From an uncultured Maribacter sp. (GTDB taxonomy: Bacteria > Bacteroidota > Bacteroidia > Flavobacteriales > Flavobacteriaceae), in the NCBI GenBank assembly GCA_947493885.1, contig CANLTE010000007.1, positions 62,001 through 126,000 on the forward strand: a stretch of DNA of 64,000 bases. Direction: 5' to 3'. Position numbers and translations under genes: made by a program. Positions 54,481 to 63,798 of the stretch are shown one piece after another. Each line of letters begins with the position of its first letter. The first letter of the stretch is position 1. The notes below the pieces were generated by a model. It was not told where the DNA came from and ran no database searches. It saw nothing but the letters and a program-made list of their open reading frames with translations.

Positions 54481-55152
54481 ATGAGATTATTCAGTTATTG
54501 TATTCCTATTGATGATGGAGCAGCTCCAAATCCTTTCTTTGAAGTTTGCACTTTAAATATATGTAAACCTGTAATTCGACGAACCGCTAATGTTGGTGAT
54601 TGGGTTGTAGGTGTAGGTTCAAAAAATGTAAAAGGTAAAGATTACTCTGGTCAAATGGTTTATGCTATGAAAGTAACCCAAAAAATGACTATGGAAGCAT
54701 ACAATAGGTATTGTACAAATAATTTACCCGAGAAGATTCCTGATATTAATCACGTAGACTATAGCAGAAGAGTTGGTGATTCTATTTACTCATTCCAGAA
54801 TAATAAATCAACGCTTTTGCCAAGTGTGCATAATATGGATAATGTAGGTACTGATATAGGGGGTAAATTTGCTTTATTGTCTAATCATTTTTATTATTTT
54901 GGGAATAATGCTATTAAAATACCTACCAATTTTAAAGGAATAATTAAACAAGGACAAGGGCACAAATCCAATGCTAATGATTCAATTAAAGAAGAATTTG
55001 TCTTTTGGTTAGAATCGCAAAATTTCACTTTAAATCACTTGTATGGAGAGCCTCAAATCAAAATTGAATTCCATAAAAATGATGGTATTTATTGTGCTAA
55101 CGTAAGGTGTGAATCCGCAAAAGAAGACGAAGAATTAGAATATGAAAAATAG
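54481..55152 (+). CDS. Nmad2-like (nucleotide modification associated domain 2) protein
   Basis: A 223-aa protein resembling the Nmad2 family: DDGAAPNPFFEVCTLNICKP followed by VIRRTANVGDWVVGVGSKNV and QMVYAMKVTQKMTMEAY, then YFGNNAIKIP. The family was named from its association with base-modification genes; its biochemistry is not known to me. It is soluble and complete. It sits three bases after hsdR and its 3' end overlaps the GIY-YIG gene by 11 bases, so it belongs to the restriction operon. It may sense or process modified bases; this is inference from the family name and context. Confidence 0.65.
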   Translation: MRLFSYCIPIDDGAAPNPFFEVCTLNICKPVIRRTANVGDWVVGVGSKNVKGKDYSGQMVYAMKVTQKMTMEAYNRYCTNNLPEKIPDINHVDYSRRVGDSIYSFQNNKSTLLPSVHNMDNVGTDIGGKFALLSNHFYYFGNNAIKIPTNFKGIIKQGQGHKSNANDSIKEEFVFWLESQNFTLNHLYGEPQIKIEFHKNDGIYCANVRCESAKEDEELEYEK

Positions 55153-55984
55153 ACCGCAAACCATACAGTTATTTTTACCCGATGGATCACCTACTAGTAT
55201 TAAAGAAGCAGAGATTACCAATAGATTAGTAAAAGCTGTTTTCTTTCCTCGCAATAAATTAAAAGAAGTTTCTGTTCGCGAATTAGTACATTTTACAGGG
55301 GTTTACTTTTTATTTGGAGTAACAGAAGAGAGTAAACCTTTGGTTTACATTGGTGAAGGAGAAGATTGTTACACACGTATATTGGAGCATAATCGTAAAA
55401 AAGATTTTTGGACCCATTGTGTAGTTGTAGCTACTAAAACAAATGATTATAACAAAGCAGATAGTAAGTTTTTAGAGCATTACTGTTTAGAAAAAACAAT
55501 AGCTGTTGGACGATATGAAATACATAACGATACGGGTTCTAAGAAACCTTCACTATCTGAAAGCCGAGAGCATGATTTATTAGATAACTTCGGAACTATT
55601 AAAATTTTATTAGCAACTTTAGGATATCCTCTATTTGAAGAAAAGAGAAAAGCTAATACAACTAAAGAACATTTTTATTGTAAAACAAAAGAAATTTCAT
55701 CTAAAGGAGAATTAAATGATGATGGTTTTCTTATCTATAAAGGAGGAACTTGTGTACTAAAAGAATCTTCAAAATCCCCTGAATGGGTTACACGTTTGCG
55801 AAAAAAATTACTAAATCAAGAAGTACTTAAAGAAGTAAATGGAGTATTAATATTTCAAAAAGATGAAATTTTTAATTCGCCTAGTGCGGCAGCAGTTACG
55901 GTTCTAGGAAGAGCTGCAAATGGTTGGACTAGTTGGAAAGACATAAATAATAATACATTAGATAAGATAAAAAGAGGGAATTAA
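55142..55984 (+). CDS. GIY-YIG nuclease-like protein with DUF4357 domain
   Basis: A 280-aa protein. Residues about 52-115 form a GIY-YIG domain (GVYFLFGV and LVYIGEGEDCYTRILEHNRK, with the aromatic, Arg and later Glu positions; DSKFLEHYCLEK). The C-terminus carries DUF4357 (FNSPSAAAVTVLGRAANGWT SWK in two pieces). GIY-YIG/DUF4357 proteins are frequent partners of type I restriction loci and may nick or process DNA. It starts inside the end of the Nmad2 gene (11-base overlap) and is the last gene of the operon. Confidence 0.85.
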   Translation: MKNRPQTIQLFLPDGSPTSIKEAEITNRLVKAVFFPRNKLKEVSVRELVHFTGVYFLFGVTEESKPLVYIGEGEDCYTRILEHNRKKDFWTHCVVVATKTNDYNKADSKFLEHYCLEKTIAVGRYEIHNDTGSKKPSLSESREHDLLDNFGTIKILLATLGYPLFEEKRKANTTKEHFYCKTKEISSKGELNDDGFLIYKGGTCVLKESSKSPEWVTRLRKKLLNQEVLKEVNGVLIFQKDEIFNSPSAAAVTVLGRAANGWTSWKDINNNTLDKIKRGN

Positions 55985-56234
55985 GCACTACTCATAGGTA
56001 ATCATTTTTCCATATATTCATTTTTGTAGCATATTTGTATTTTTCATTAAATCAATACAACACAAAATACTGGTTGACTTATTGTCATAAATATTTGCCA
56101 ATTTCTGTATAGGAAAATAGTCCAACTCCAAACAATTTACACACACTTAACCTTATGTAAACCAAAAACTTACGGTTTGCATTGCTGTTTTTAGTACATT
56201 AGTAGCCACTTCCCCCTACAATAACAATGTATTT
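55985..56234. other. Spacer between the restriction operon and the MBL-fold gene
   Basis: 250 AT-rich bases, no gene, no clear terminator hairpin. It contains TTTTTGTAGCATATTTGTAT, which has TTTG boxes but no exact TAnnTTTG. It probably carries the promoter of the following gene. Confidence 0.3.
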
Positions 56235-57776
56235 ATGGCACACAAGTTTGTTAATCTAGGGCACAAGGGTAAAAAAGTATATTTATACAAGTTTAATACA
56301 AGCACACAAAAATTTAGTGCTATACGCCAGGTACTATGGGGCGATTGGCTTTCTATTGATGAAAACCATGATTTTAGTGCTATTGGACCAGGTTGGTTAG
56401 CAGTGCAATGGGCACCCAACTCGCCCAACTCACAAATACTATACATTAAAGAAGAGCATACGATAGACAAACGCCCACTAGAGGTTATTTTTTTAGATGT
56501 TGGTCAAGGTGATGGTGCTGTACTAATTACCCCAGAAGAAGGCGCCGACGAAAAAATTATGGTTATTGATGCTGGTGAGGGCAATCACATGCAAAAATTT
56601 TTACACGGAAGGTTTAAGGCGTATCGCGGATTTCAGTTTGATGCTGCCATACTCACTCACCCCGATAAAGACCATTATCTTGGTTTTAAAGATTTGTTTG
56701 CAGACCATAATGTTGGTTTTAATACCATTTACCAAAATGGCTTAGTAGAAAAACCAGTAAAAGGGCAATTTGAAAAAGTAGGCGGACTTACCGAAGACCC
56801 TAATACGGGTATAAAGTATGTTACGAATTTGGCAACTACTAAAACCGACATTGAAAACCGATTTGGCAACCATGTTGATTTAGGGCGATACCAATTTCCT
56901 CCAGTAATGAACAACGCTCTAAACAATCCTAACATTCACGATTTTAAAATGTTATCTACATTTCCCGGGCATTGTGTTCATGAAAACGGTCGGAATTATA
57001 TGCCCAGTTTTGCCCCCTCCGACCAAAGGGGTTACAGTATTGAAGTTTTGGGGCCAGTCACCGAAACCGATGCTAACGGAAACCCTAGGCTACGAAAAAT
57101 TAGTGCCTATGGAAAAACTAAAAATGGACATTCGGTAATTCTAAGATTGCATTTTGGTAAGTATAAAATGCTTTTTGGTGGTGATTTAAATAAGCCCGCA
57201 GAAAAGTATTTGCTTAAACATTATACAGGTTTAAAACGTTTTCCCAGAAAAGGAAGTACTGCCAATACCGAAATGATTGCAAAAGCCAAACATTGGTTTG
57301 AAGCCGAAATTATGAAAGTATGCCACCACGGTGCTTCTGACGTTACTGATGAGTTTATGCAAACGGTTAATCCTGCTTGCTTTGTGATTTCTTCTGGTGA
57401 TGAGGAAGGGCATGTTCACCCCCGACCTGATTTACTGGGAAGGCTTGGAAAATTTGGTCGCGGCGAATCTCCCGTTTTACTATCCACCGAATTACAACGT
57501 TCTACAAGAGCGTCTGAAGATAAAAAATTGGTAGAAAAGCTGGAAAAAAACATTACCAAACTAGCTATAAAAGCAACCGATAAACTCAAAACTACAATTG
57601 CTGAACAAATAAAAGAGCTATCTAAAACTAATATAAGTGTTTACGGTGCTATTTATGTAAAAACAGATGGTGAACGCCTAATAACCGCTTTTAAAATTGA
57701 GCAACCTTCTGACAAGAAAAAGTGGTTTTATTTTGAGTATATTATTGATGAAACTGGTGAGCTAAAACTTTGTTGA
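56235..57776 (+). CDS. Metallo-beta-lactamase-fold hydrolase (ComEC-like MBL domain)
   Basis: A 513-aa soluble protein without a signal peptide or TM segment. An N-terminal small all-beta region (residues 1-75, QVLWGDWLSIDENHD) precedes the MBL domain: VIFLDVGQGDGAVLITPEEG, metal motif THPDKDH at 141-147, RLHFGKYKMLFGGDLN and KVCHHGASDVTDEFM. This matches the ComEC/Rec2-type MBL branch but without the DNA-channel domain, so a stand-alone nuclease or phosphodiesterase is likely. Its Lys-rich helical part (about 415-460) is unusual. It stands alone after the restriction operon, and its 3' end overlaps the convergent phosphopantetheinyl transferase gene by 35 bases. Confidence 0.8.
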   Translation: MAHKFVNLGHKGKKVYLYKFNTSTQKFSAIRQVLWGDWLSIDENHDFSAIGPGWLAVQWAPNSPNSQILYIKEEHTIDKRPLEVIFLDVGQGDGAVLITPEEGADEKIMVIDAGEGNHMQKFLHGRFKAYRGFQFDAAILTHPDKDHYLGFKDLFADHNVGFNTIYQNGLVEKPVKGQFEKVGGLTEDPNTGIKYVTNLATTKTDIENRFGNHVDLGRYQFPPVMNNALNNPNIHDFKMLSTFPGHCVHENGRNYMPSFAPSDQRGYSIEVLGPVTETDANGNPRLRKISAYGKTKNGHSVILRLHFGKYKMLFGGDLNKPAEKYLLKHYTGLKRFPRKGSTANTEMIAKAKHWFEAEIMKVCHHGASDVTDEFMQTVNPACFVISSGDEEGHVHPRPDLLGRLGKFGRGESPVLLSTELQRSTRASEDKKLVEKLEKNITKLAIKATDKLKTTIAEQIKELSKTNISVYGAIYVKTDGERLITAFKIEQPSDKKKWFYFEYIIDETGELKLC

Positions 57777-58464
57777 TTTTTAAATGGGTACTTAAACTAT
57801 TTTCCACAGCAACGGCTGCGATATAGTCCGCTTTAGGAACACACGAATGTAACGCCCAATTATTTTTTTGATTTGTGTTCCATTTGGTTTCCAAAAGCTT
57901 AGCTACCGTATCATCATCAACAGAAACCGAAAACTGGTCTAATGGAAATGACAGTCCACTCCCCTCTGCTTTTATAAATGCTTCTTTACGGGTCCAACAA
58001 CGATAAAATGCTCTTTTTTGAATTGCCTCGGGTAAAGATTTAAGCATTGCGATTTCGGTTTCTGAAAAGAAATTTTCGGCCAAATGCATAACCTCTACAT
58101 CAGGTTTTATGTATTCAATATCCACTCCTATTTCATCATTAATCGTGAAACCAAAAACAGCCATATTTCCAGAATGCGAAATATTAAACTTAATAGGCGA
58201 GTTTAAACCTGGTTTTCCTTGTTTGCCATAAGCAAACTCTAATTGTTCTGGCTTCTCATGCGTATATTTTCCAAGTAAAACTCTTAATACCCCTCTGGAG
58301 ATAACATAAGATTGCCTGTCCTTTTTAAACTTAAAACGTAAACTTCGTGCTACCTCATCTTCTGATAATAACGTAGTATAGTACGGTAAATTTTTAAGGT
58401 TTTCATCAAAATTACAATACCATAGATGAATAGAATTGGCTATAATTTTGGTATCCATACACAT
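57742..58464 (-). CDS. 4'-phosphopantetheinyl transferase (Sfp type)
   Basis: A 240-aa enzyme that moves phosphopantetheine from CoA onto carrier domains such as the PCP of the neighbouring NRPS. Markers: RFKFKKDRQSYVISRGVLRV, KFNISHSGNMAVFGF, GVDIEYIKP at 113-121 with the Mg-binding Asp/Glu, and CWTRKEAFIKAEGSGLSFPL at about 156. Length and motifs fit Sfp/Gsp/HetI enzymes. It is the last gene of the NRPS cluster, starts three bases after the glycosyltransferase stop, and overlaps the MBL gene 3' end on the other strand. A second ATG six bases later is also possible. Confidence 0.93.
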   Translation of the reverse strand: MCMDTKIIANSIHLWYCNFDENLKNLPYYTTLLSEDEVARSLRFKFKKDRQSYVISRGVLRVLLGKYTHEKPEQLEFAYGKQGKPGLNSPIKFNISHSGNMAVFGFTINDEIGVDIEYIKPDVEVMHLAENFFSETEIAMLKSLPEAIQKRAFYRCWTRKEAFIKAEGSGLSFPLDQFSVSVDDDTVAKLLETKWNTNQKNNWALHSCVPKADYIAAVAVENSLSTHLKINKVLAHQFHQ

Positions 58465-58467
58465 AAA

Positions 58468-59781
58468 TTATAGTAAAGGAGTTAAGGCTTTATCTTTATA
58501 CATATTATAAGTGGATTGTAATACTATCATTTTATTTTTATAGCTAGTATCTTCTAAAATATTACTAATGTTATTTTTAATAGTTTCTGTAGTATCTACA
58601 TCCTTATCACCACGAATACCAATAGCATGATAGGCTATTCTGGCTGCATTACCATTTTGGTCAAAGTTTTTTCCGGAGTATGCTAACATGGGTACCGCAA
58701 AATGAATACACTCGTTTATACTATTTACACCCGCATGCGTAATACAAAGGTCCGTTTTTTCCAAAATTTTGAGTTGCGGTGCCCAACCATAAACATGTAC
58801 ATTATTGGGTAAATTACCCAATTGTTCTTTCCTTATTTTTTTCCCTAATGTAATTATTAACACCCAATTTTTATTGCTCGCTATTGCCTCAATAAGTTTT
58901 TTCAGGAATGTAATATCGCCACTTACTACACTACTCCCCGAACAGTAAATCAGCTTTTTCCCTGATGCCATTTTATCATTTAAAACATCTTGAAACTCAT
59001 TATTTACAGTTTTAATTTCCCTTTTGTCATAAACCATAGGACCAACATATCGCAAGTTTTTTGGAGGATTATGCGGAAAATCCATTTCGGACATGGTAAA
59101 CGAAAGTATAGGTAATTTGGTAAAACTGTATAACGGAGGTAGCGTATTTACCATTAAATTGGATGTTGAAAACCCAATTTCTTTTGCATATTTTTTAAGA
59201 ACAAACCTTCGGTAGTGCTTTAATGTTACATGATTTAAAAATACTCTTCCGTAAATTTTTATCCGCATTTTTAACCATGATATAGCAACTCCCAGCGGGC
59301 TACCTTCAAATCCTTTTCCAGGAATAATTGCAGTTCGTATTGACGGAATTTTTACACTTATTTTATCTGAAAACCAGGTATGGTATAAGGTTACTGGAAT
59401 TTTTAATGCAATAGCTGTAAAAATTAAATCGTGTAGTTCCACATCGGCCAGTACCCTATCTGGATTTACTTCTTTTAATATACTTTTGTATACTCTAAGA
59501 TTCAAAATTTCTTTCCCTTTGGAATAATGCTTTCCTATATTTTTAAAATGATGCACATATTTTTGCTTCAACGAAGGCTTATTATACTCATCTGAAACAA
59601 ACTGAAAGTTAATTTCGGGAATAACAATGCATTGAAAACCATGTATTGTTATTTTTTCACCAATGGACCCCGAGCAAATAAAACGTATAGTGTGCCCTTC
59701 ATTTACAAGCCTATTTGCAAGCTCTAAACTAGAATGAAGCCTGCCTGATAAACCAGATGCTACTATCGCTATTTTAGCCAT
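58468..59781 (-). CDS. GT1-like glycosyltransferase (UDP-glycosyltransferase fold)
   Basis: A 437-aa GT-B enzyme. N-terminal acceptor domain (IAIVASGLSGRLHSSLELAN, RLVNEGHTIRFICSGSIGEK) and C-terminal nucleotide-sugar domain with the GT1 signature VYGWAPQLKILEKTDLCITH, AGVNSINECIHFAVPMLAYS and the following FDQNGNAAR. Such enzymes glycosylate small molecules or lipids (macrolides, carotenoids, sterols). Being sandwiched between the NRPS (five bases) and the PPTase (three bases), it probably decorates the NRPS product or a lipid it becomes attached to. Donor sugar cannot be read. Confidence 0.88.
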   Translation of the reverse strand: MAKIAIVASGLSGRLHSSLELANRLVNEGHTIRFICSGSIGEKITIHGFQCIVIPEINFQFVSDEYNKPSLKQKYVHHFKNIGKHYSKGKEILNLRVYKSILKEVNPDRVLADVELHDLIFTAIALKIPVTLYHTWFSDKISVKIPSIRTAIIPGKGFEGSPLGVAISWLKMRIKIYGRVFLNHVTLKHYRRFVLKKYAKEIGFSTSNLMVNTLPPLYSFTKLPILSFTMSEMDFPHNPPKNLRYVGPMVYDKREIKTVNNEFQDVLNDKMASGKKLIYCSGSSVVSGDITFLKKLIEAIASNKNWVLIITLGKKIRKEQLGNLPNNVHVYGWAPQLKILEKTDLCITHAGVNSINECIHFAVPMLAYSGKNFDQNGNAARIAYHAIGIRGDKDVDTTETIKNNISNILEDTSYKNKMIVLQSTYNMYKDKALTPLL

Positions 59782-59786
59782 ATTAT

Positions 59787-62700
59787 TTACACAGAATATG
59801 CATTAATTTTCTCTGCTATGTATTTAATATCAGGTTCTTCAAACAAGGTGATATGATTTCCTTTAACCTCTACGACATTAATCTCTTCAGAAAGCAATGC
59901 TTTCCACGAATTTACAACTTCGGTATTTATACTTTTTTCCACCTTTTCGGTAAGTATTAAATTAACACTGCCTTGAATAGGTTTCCATTCATATACTGAA
60001 CATACTTTAATCAGGTTTTTATTTAAGTCCACCAACGCTTTTTCCTGTGCTGTAGCAAATAGCTTAATAAACAACTGTCTTACGCTTAAAAGTCGAACAG
60101 AAATAAATGATTTAATTGTTGTAAACGGATTCTTTAAACTCCGCTTTAAAAACCCTTTAACGCGCATTTTAAAACGCTCTGGTGTATTTAAGTTCCATGG
60201 GTCTGCCATGGTATCCATTACAATAAGGTTTGCCTTTTGGTTTAGTTTATTTAACTGAATCATCATTTCATGTCCCACAGCAACGCTAAAACAATATACT
60301 AATATGTTGTATGGACCTTCTGGTTGAATGGATCGCATTGCAGTTAAATAATCGGCGGTCATTTCCTCGATACTACTGTGCATGCGATGATTACCATATA
60401 CACCTGAGGCTTGCAAAGCATAAATTGGTCGGTCTTCATCGATATGACTTTTTAATGTATTGTAAAAAAACACATGACCACCACCTGCATGAATACAAAA
60501 AAGGGGCTTTTTAGTCCCTTCCTTCTTTAAGGCCACAAGGTAATTCCACTCTTCATGCTGTTTTTCTTTTTCTGAAATATAAGCTGCTAATTCTTTTACC
60601 GTTTGATAATCAAATATTTGATTTGGTGAAAGTGCAACCCCTTGCTTTTTAGCTCTAGCAATAAATTGTATGCTTAAAATTGAATCTCCTCCTAAGTCAA
60701 AAAAATTGTCATTAACTCCAATCTCTTCCATACGTAACACCTGTTTCCAAATGTCTAAAAGATTTTGTTCCAACGCTGTTTTGGGTTGCTCCACCTCAAC
60801 GACTTCTTTGATTGGGTTAATCTTTAAAAGAGATTTTTTATCTACTTTTCCGTTTGGTAATTTTGGAATTTCCGATAATTGTACAATTACCGCTGGCACC
60901 ATGTAATCAGGTATTCGGGCTTTTAAAAATGCCTTTATCTCCTGATTGTTTATTTTTTCTTTTAAGGTAGTTATGTATGCACATAATCTTTTAAGTCCGT
61001 TAGGCTGCTCATCAACTAAAACAACGACTTCATTAATAATTGGATTCTCTTTTATACTATTTTCAATTTCATCCAATTCTATTCGGTAGCCACGAATTTT
61101 AACTTGTTCGTCTGAACGTCCTAAAAACTCGATTGCCCCATCTAGCCTATATTTACCCAAGTCTCCTGTTTTGTACAATATATCTTTAACATCAGAGCTA
61201 AACGGATTTTGAACATAACTTTCTAAAGTTACATCTGGATTATTAACATATTTCCTAGAGAGTCCTTCTCCCCCAATATAAATTTCACCAACAGCGCCAA
61301 AAGGCACCATTTTTAGTTGCTTATCTAACAAATATATTTGGGAATTGGCAACCGGTTTTCCAATTGGTATTGGCCCTGATAGATCCGTTTTTTCAATTTT
61401 ATGAGCAATGCACCAAACGGTTGCCTCAGTTGGTCCATACTCATTATACAATTTTGTATTTTCTAATGTCTCAAAATGTTTTGCACATAAAAGAGAAGAA
61501 CACGCCTCTCCTGCCACAATAACAGATTTTATACTATGTAACTCAACCGCATCAGCATAATCCAAGAGGATATTATACAATGTTGGTAGCATTAGTGTAT
61601 GTGAAACTTTTTCTCGAGAAATTAAGGCTTCTATTTTGGAGATATCTTGTTCAATTCGTTTTTCAGCAATTACCAACTTCCCTCCTGTACATAATGTCCA
61701 AAAAATTCCAGCTTTGGAACTATCAAATGAAATGGAAGACATTAGCAAAAATGAAGAAGGGTTTTCTTCGTAAAAGTTTAACCTTCCTGCAGTAGAATTA
61801 ATTATATTTTTATGAGAAACAGGTACTCCTTTAGGTTTACCAGTACTTCCAGAGGTATAAATAATATAGGCGATATCATTTTCTTTTACCTTTGGTAATA
61901 CCACCTGAGATTCTGTTTTAACTTCTACATTTTCTATATCTATTACAGGATTTGAAAAAGAAGTAAAACGTGTTTTTAAATGACTTTGCGTTAAAACTAA
62001 TTCGGTATCAGCATCATTCAACACATAATCTATACGTTGTTCCGGGTATTCCGGGTCAATGGGCAAATAAGCACAACCTGCTTTTAAAATCGCCAACATA
62101 CCTACAATCATTTCCAACGACTGCTCTATACATAAGGCCACCGTTTTATTCTCCCCATTGGTATGTTTTATAATTTCTGTAGCTAAACCATTAGATTTAT
62201 ATAATAATTCTCCATACGTTAGCGACTCAGTATTAAATTTAAGTGCAACGGCGTCCAAAGATTTATTTCCAGCATCAGAAATAATATCATGAATTGCCAG
62301 AAATCCTGGAAAAGGGTTATTGGTATCATCTTTCTGACTTAAAAAAAGCTGACGCTCTTCAGTTGTCAACATGGTTATCTCTTGAAGGCGTTGCTCCGGA
62401 TTTGCAGTTACCCCCTCTAAAAGAATTTTATAATATTCTTGAAATCTGTTTATTGTTTTTTCTTCAAAAAGGTCAGAAGTATACTCAAATGTAGATGTTA
62501 ATATATTGTTCTCCTCGGAAATGTATACCGTTAAATCAAATTTTGACACCCCTGCTCCATAAAATTCATGCTCCACATTAACCGTATCACCAAAGGACGG
62601 AGATTCTGGCACGGCATGATATAAAAACATTGCTTGAAAAAATGGGTTTAGCGATAACGATCTTTCTATTTTTAGCTCCTTTACCAATCTATCAAAGGGA

Positions 62701-63761
62701 ACATCTTTATTAGAAAAAGCTTCCAAAGTTGTTGTTTTTACACTAGCCACAAGCTCTTTAAAAGACATATCACCATCCAATTGGGTGCGCAATACAATAG
62801 TATCATTAAAAAAACCGATAAGGTCTTCCAATACTTTTTGATCACGACTTGCTATCGGTGTTCCTATTAAAATATCACACTGTCCGGTATACTTATATAA
62901 AAATAAATAGTACACTGAAAGCATTAAAACATAAGGTGTTGTTTCTAACTTTTTGGACAGGTTTAATATTCTAACGGATAACTCTTTAGAAAACTCTTGA
63001 GTATAACTAGCTCCACCTTCAAAAGTTTGTTTCAAAGGTCTAGCTTTATCTGAAGGTAAATTAAGTTTAGGGATTTCTCCTTTTAGTTTATCCTTCCAAT
63101 ACGCTATTTGAGATTCATCAACTTTTTGGTTTTTTTGCCAATACGCATAATCCAAAAATTGAATTTCCTGCTTTTGAATGGAAATTTCATTTCCGGAAAC
63201 CAAATCTTTATAGCATTGCGCAATTTGGTCTCTTAACACTCGCATTGACCACTTATCCGTAGAAATATGGTGTAGTGTAATTAATAAAAAATGCTCTTGC
63301 TCCTTAATTTTTATAAGAACCACACGCACCATAGGCGCTTTTTCTAAATCAAACGGTTTACGAGCATCGGTATACATTACTTCATTTGCTCTTACCCTAG
63401 CTTCGGACTCCTCATTATCACTAAAGTTGTACTGAGTAACCCCAACTTTCATTTCGGGGTGATAGCTCAAAATAGCAGTATCATTAACCACCTCATATGT
63501 GGTTTTTAATAAATCCTGATTATTACAAACTTCTTGTATTGACTTTAACAGAAAATCAACATTAAGCTTCCCTTTAAAACAGTAACGTTCTGAATAATTA
63601 TAGACAGCACTATTAGGATAAACCTGTTGTACAAACCACAGTCTTTGTTGACTATGAGACAAAGGAATTTCAGCTCCTTCTGGTGCTTTTTCAATTTTAA
63701 TTCCTGGATTATCAATTTTCTTTTTAGCCTTCCATTGGCTGAGCAATGATTCCTTTTTCAT
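59787..63761 (-). CDS. Single-module nonribosomal peptide synthetase, C-A-PCP-TE
   Basis: 1324 aa. Condensation domain (about 28-470) with LPLSHSQQRLWF-like SQQRLWFVQQVYP and LHHISTDKWSMR, where HHxxxDG reads HHxxxDK. Adenylation domain (about 490-1000): IIYTSGSTGKPKGVPVSH near 630, NEYGPTEATVWC, YKTGDLGKYRLDG, IRGYRIELDEIE, NGKVDKK. Carrier domain with DNFFDLGGDSILS (phosphopantetheine Ser about 1026). Thioesterase (about 1110-1320) with FCIHAGGGHVFFY and CFSVAVG, in which S1159 is the likely nucleophile although the usual GxSxG is altered to CxSxA. Hand alignment to the GrsA code gives D-S-A-M-I-A-E-V-W; substrate unknown. The C domain implies an upstream acyl donor, outside the window. Confidence 0.93.
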   Translation of the reverse strand: MKKESLLSQWKAKKKIDNPGIKIEKAPEGAEIPLSHSQQRLWFVQQVYPNSAVYNYSERYCFKGKLNVDFLLKSIQEVCNNQDLLKTTYEVVNDTAILSYHPEMKVGVTQYNFSDNEESEARVRANEVMYTDARKPFDLEKAPMVRVVLIKIKEQEHFLLITLHHISTDKWSMRVLRDQIAQCYKDLVSGNEISIQKQEIQFLDYAYWQKNQKVDESQIAYWKDKLKGEIPKLNLPSDKARPLKQTFEGGASYTQEFSKELSVRILNLSKKLETTPYVLMLSVYYLFLYKYTGQCDILIGTPIASRDQKVLEDLIGFFNDTIVLRTQLDGDMSFKELVASVKTTTLEAFSNKDVPFDRLVKELKIERSLSLNPFFQAMFLYHAVPESPSFGDTVNVEHEFYGAGVSKFDLTVYISEENNILTSTFEYTSDLFEEKTINRFQEYYKILLEGVTANPEQRLQEITMLTTEERQLFLSQKDDTNNPFPGFLAIHDIISDAGNKSLDAVALKFNTESLTYGELLYKSNGLATEIIKHTNGENKTVALCIEQSLEMIVGMLAILKAGCAYLPIDPEYPEQRIDYVLNDADTELVLTQSHLKTRFTSFSNPVIDIENVEVKTESQVVLPKVKENDIAYIIYTSGSTGKPKGVPVSHKNIINSTAGRLNFYEENPSSFLLMSSISFDSSKAGIFWTLCTGGKLVIAEKRIEQDISKIEALISREKVSHTLMLPTLYNILLDYADAVELHSIKSVIVAGEACSSLLCAKHFETLENTKLYNEYGPTEATVWCIAHKIEKTDLSGPIPIGKPVANSQIYLLDKQLKMVPFGAVGEIYIGGEGLSRKYVNNPDVTLESYVQNPFSSDVKDILYKTGDLGKYRLDGAIEFLGRSDEQVKIRGYRIELDEIENSIKENPIINEVVVLVDEQPNGLKRLCAYITTLKEKINNQEIKAFLKARIPDYMVPAVIVQLSEIPKLPNGKVDKKSLLKINPIKEVVEVEQPKTALEQNLLDIWKQVLRMEEIGVNDNFFDLGGDSILSIQFIARAKKQGVALSPNQIFDYQTVKELAAYISEKEKQHEEWNYLVALKKEGTKKPLFCIHAGGGHVFFYNTLKSHIDEDRPIYALQASGVYGNHRMHSSIEEMTADYLTAMRSIQPEGPYNILVYCFSVAVGHEMMIQLNKLNQKANLIVMDTMADPWNLNTPERFKMRVKGFLKRSLKNPFTTIKSFISVRLLSVRQLFIKLFATAQEKALVDLNKNLIKVCSVYEWKPIQGSVNLILTEKVEKSINTEVVNSWKALLSEEINVVEVKGNHITLFEEPDIKYIAEKINAYSV

Positions 63762-63798
63762 AGCGTATGCAATTGGGGCGGTAATAATTAGTCGGGAT

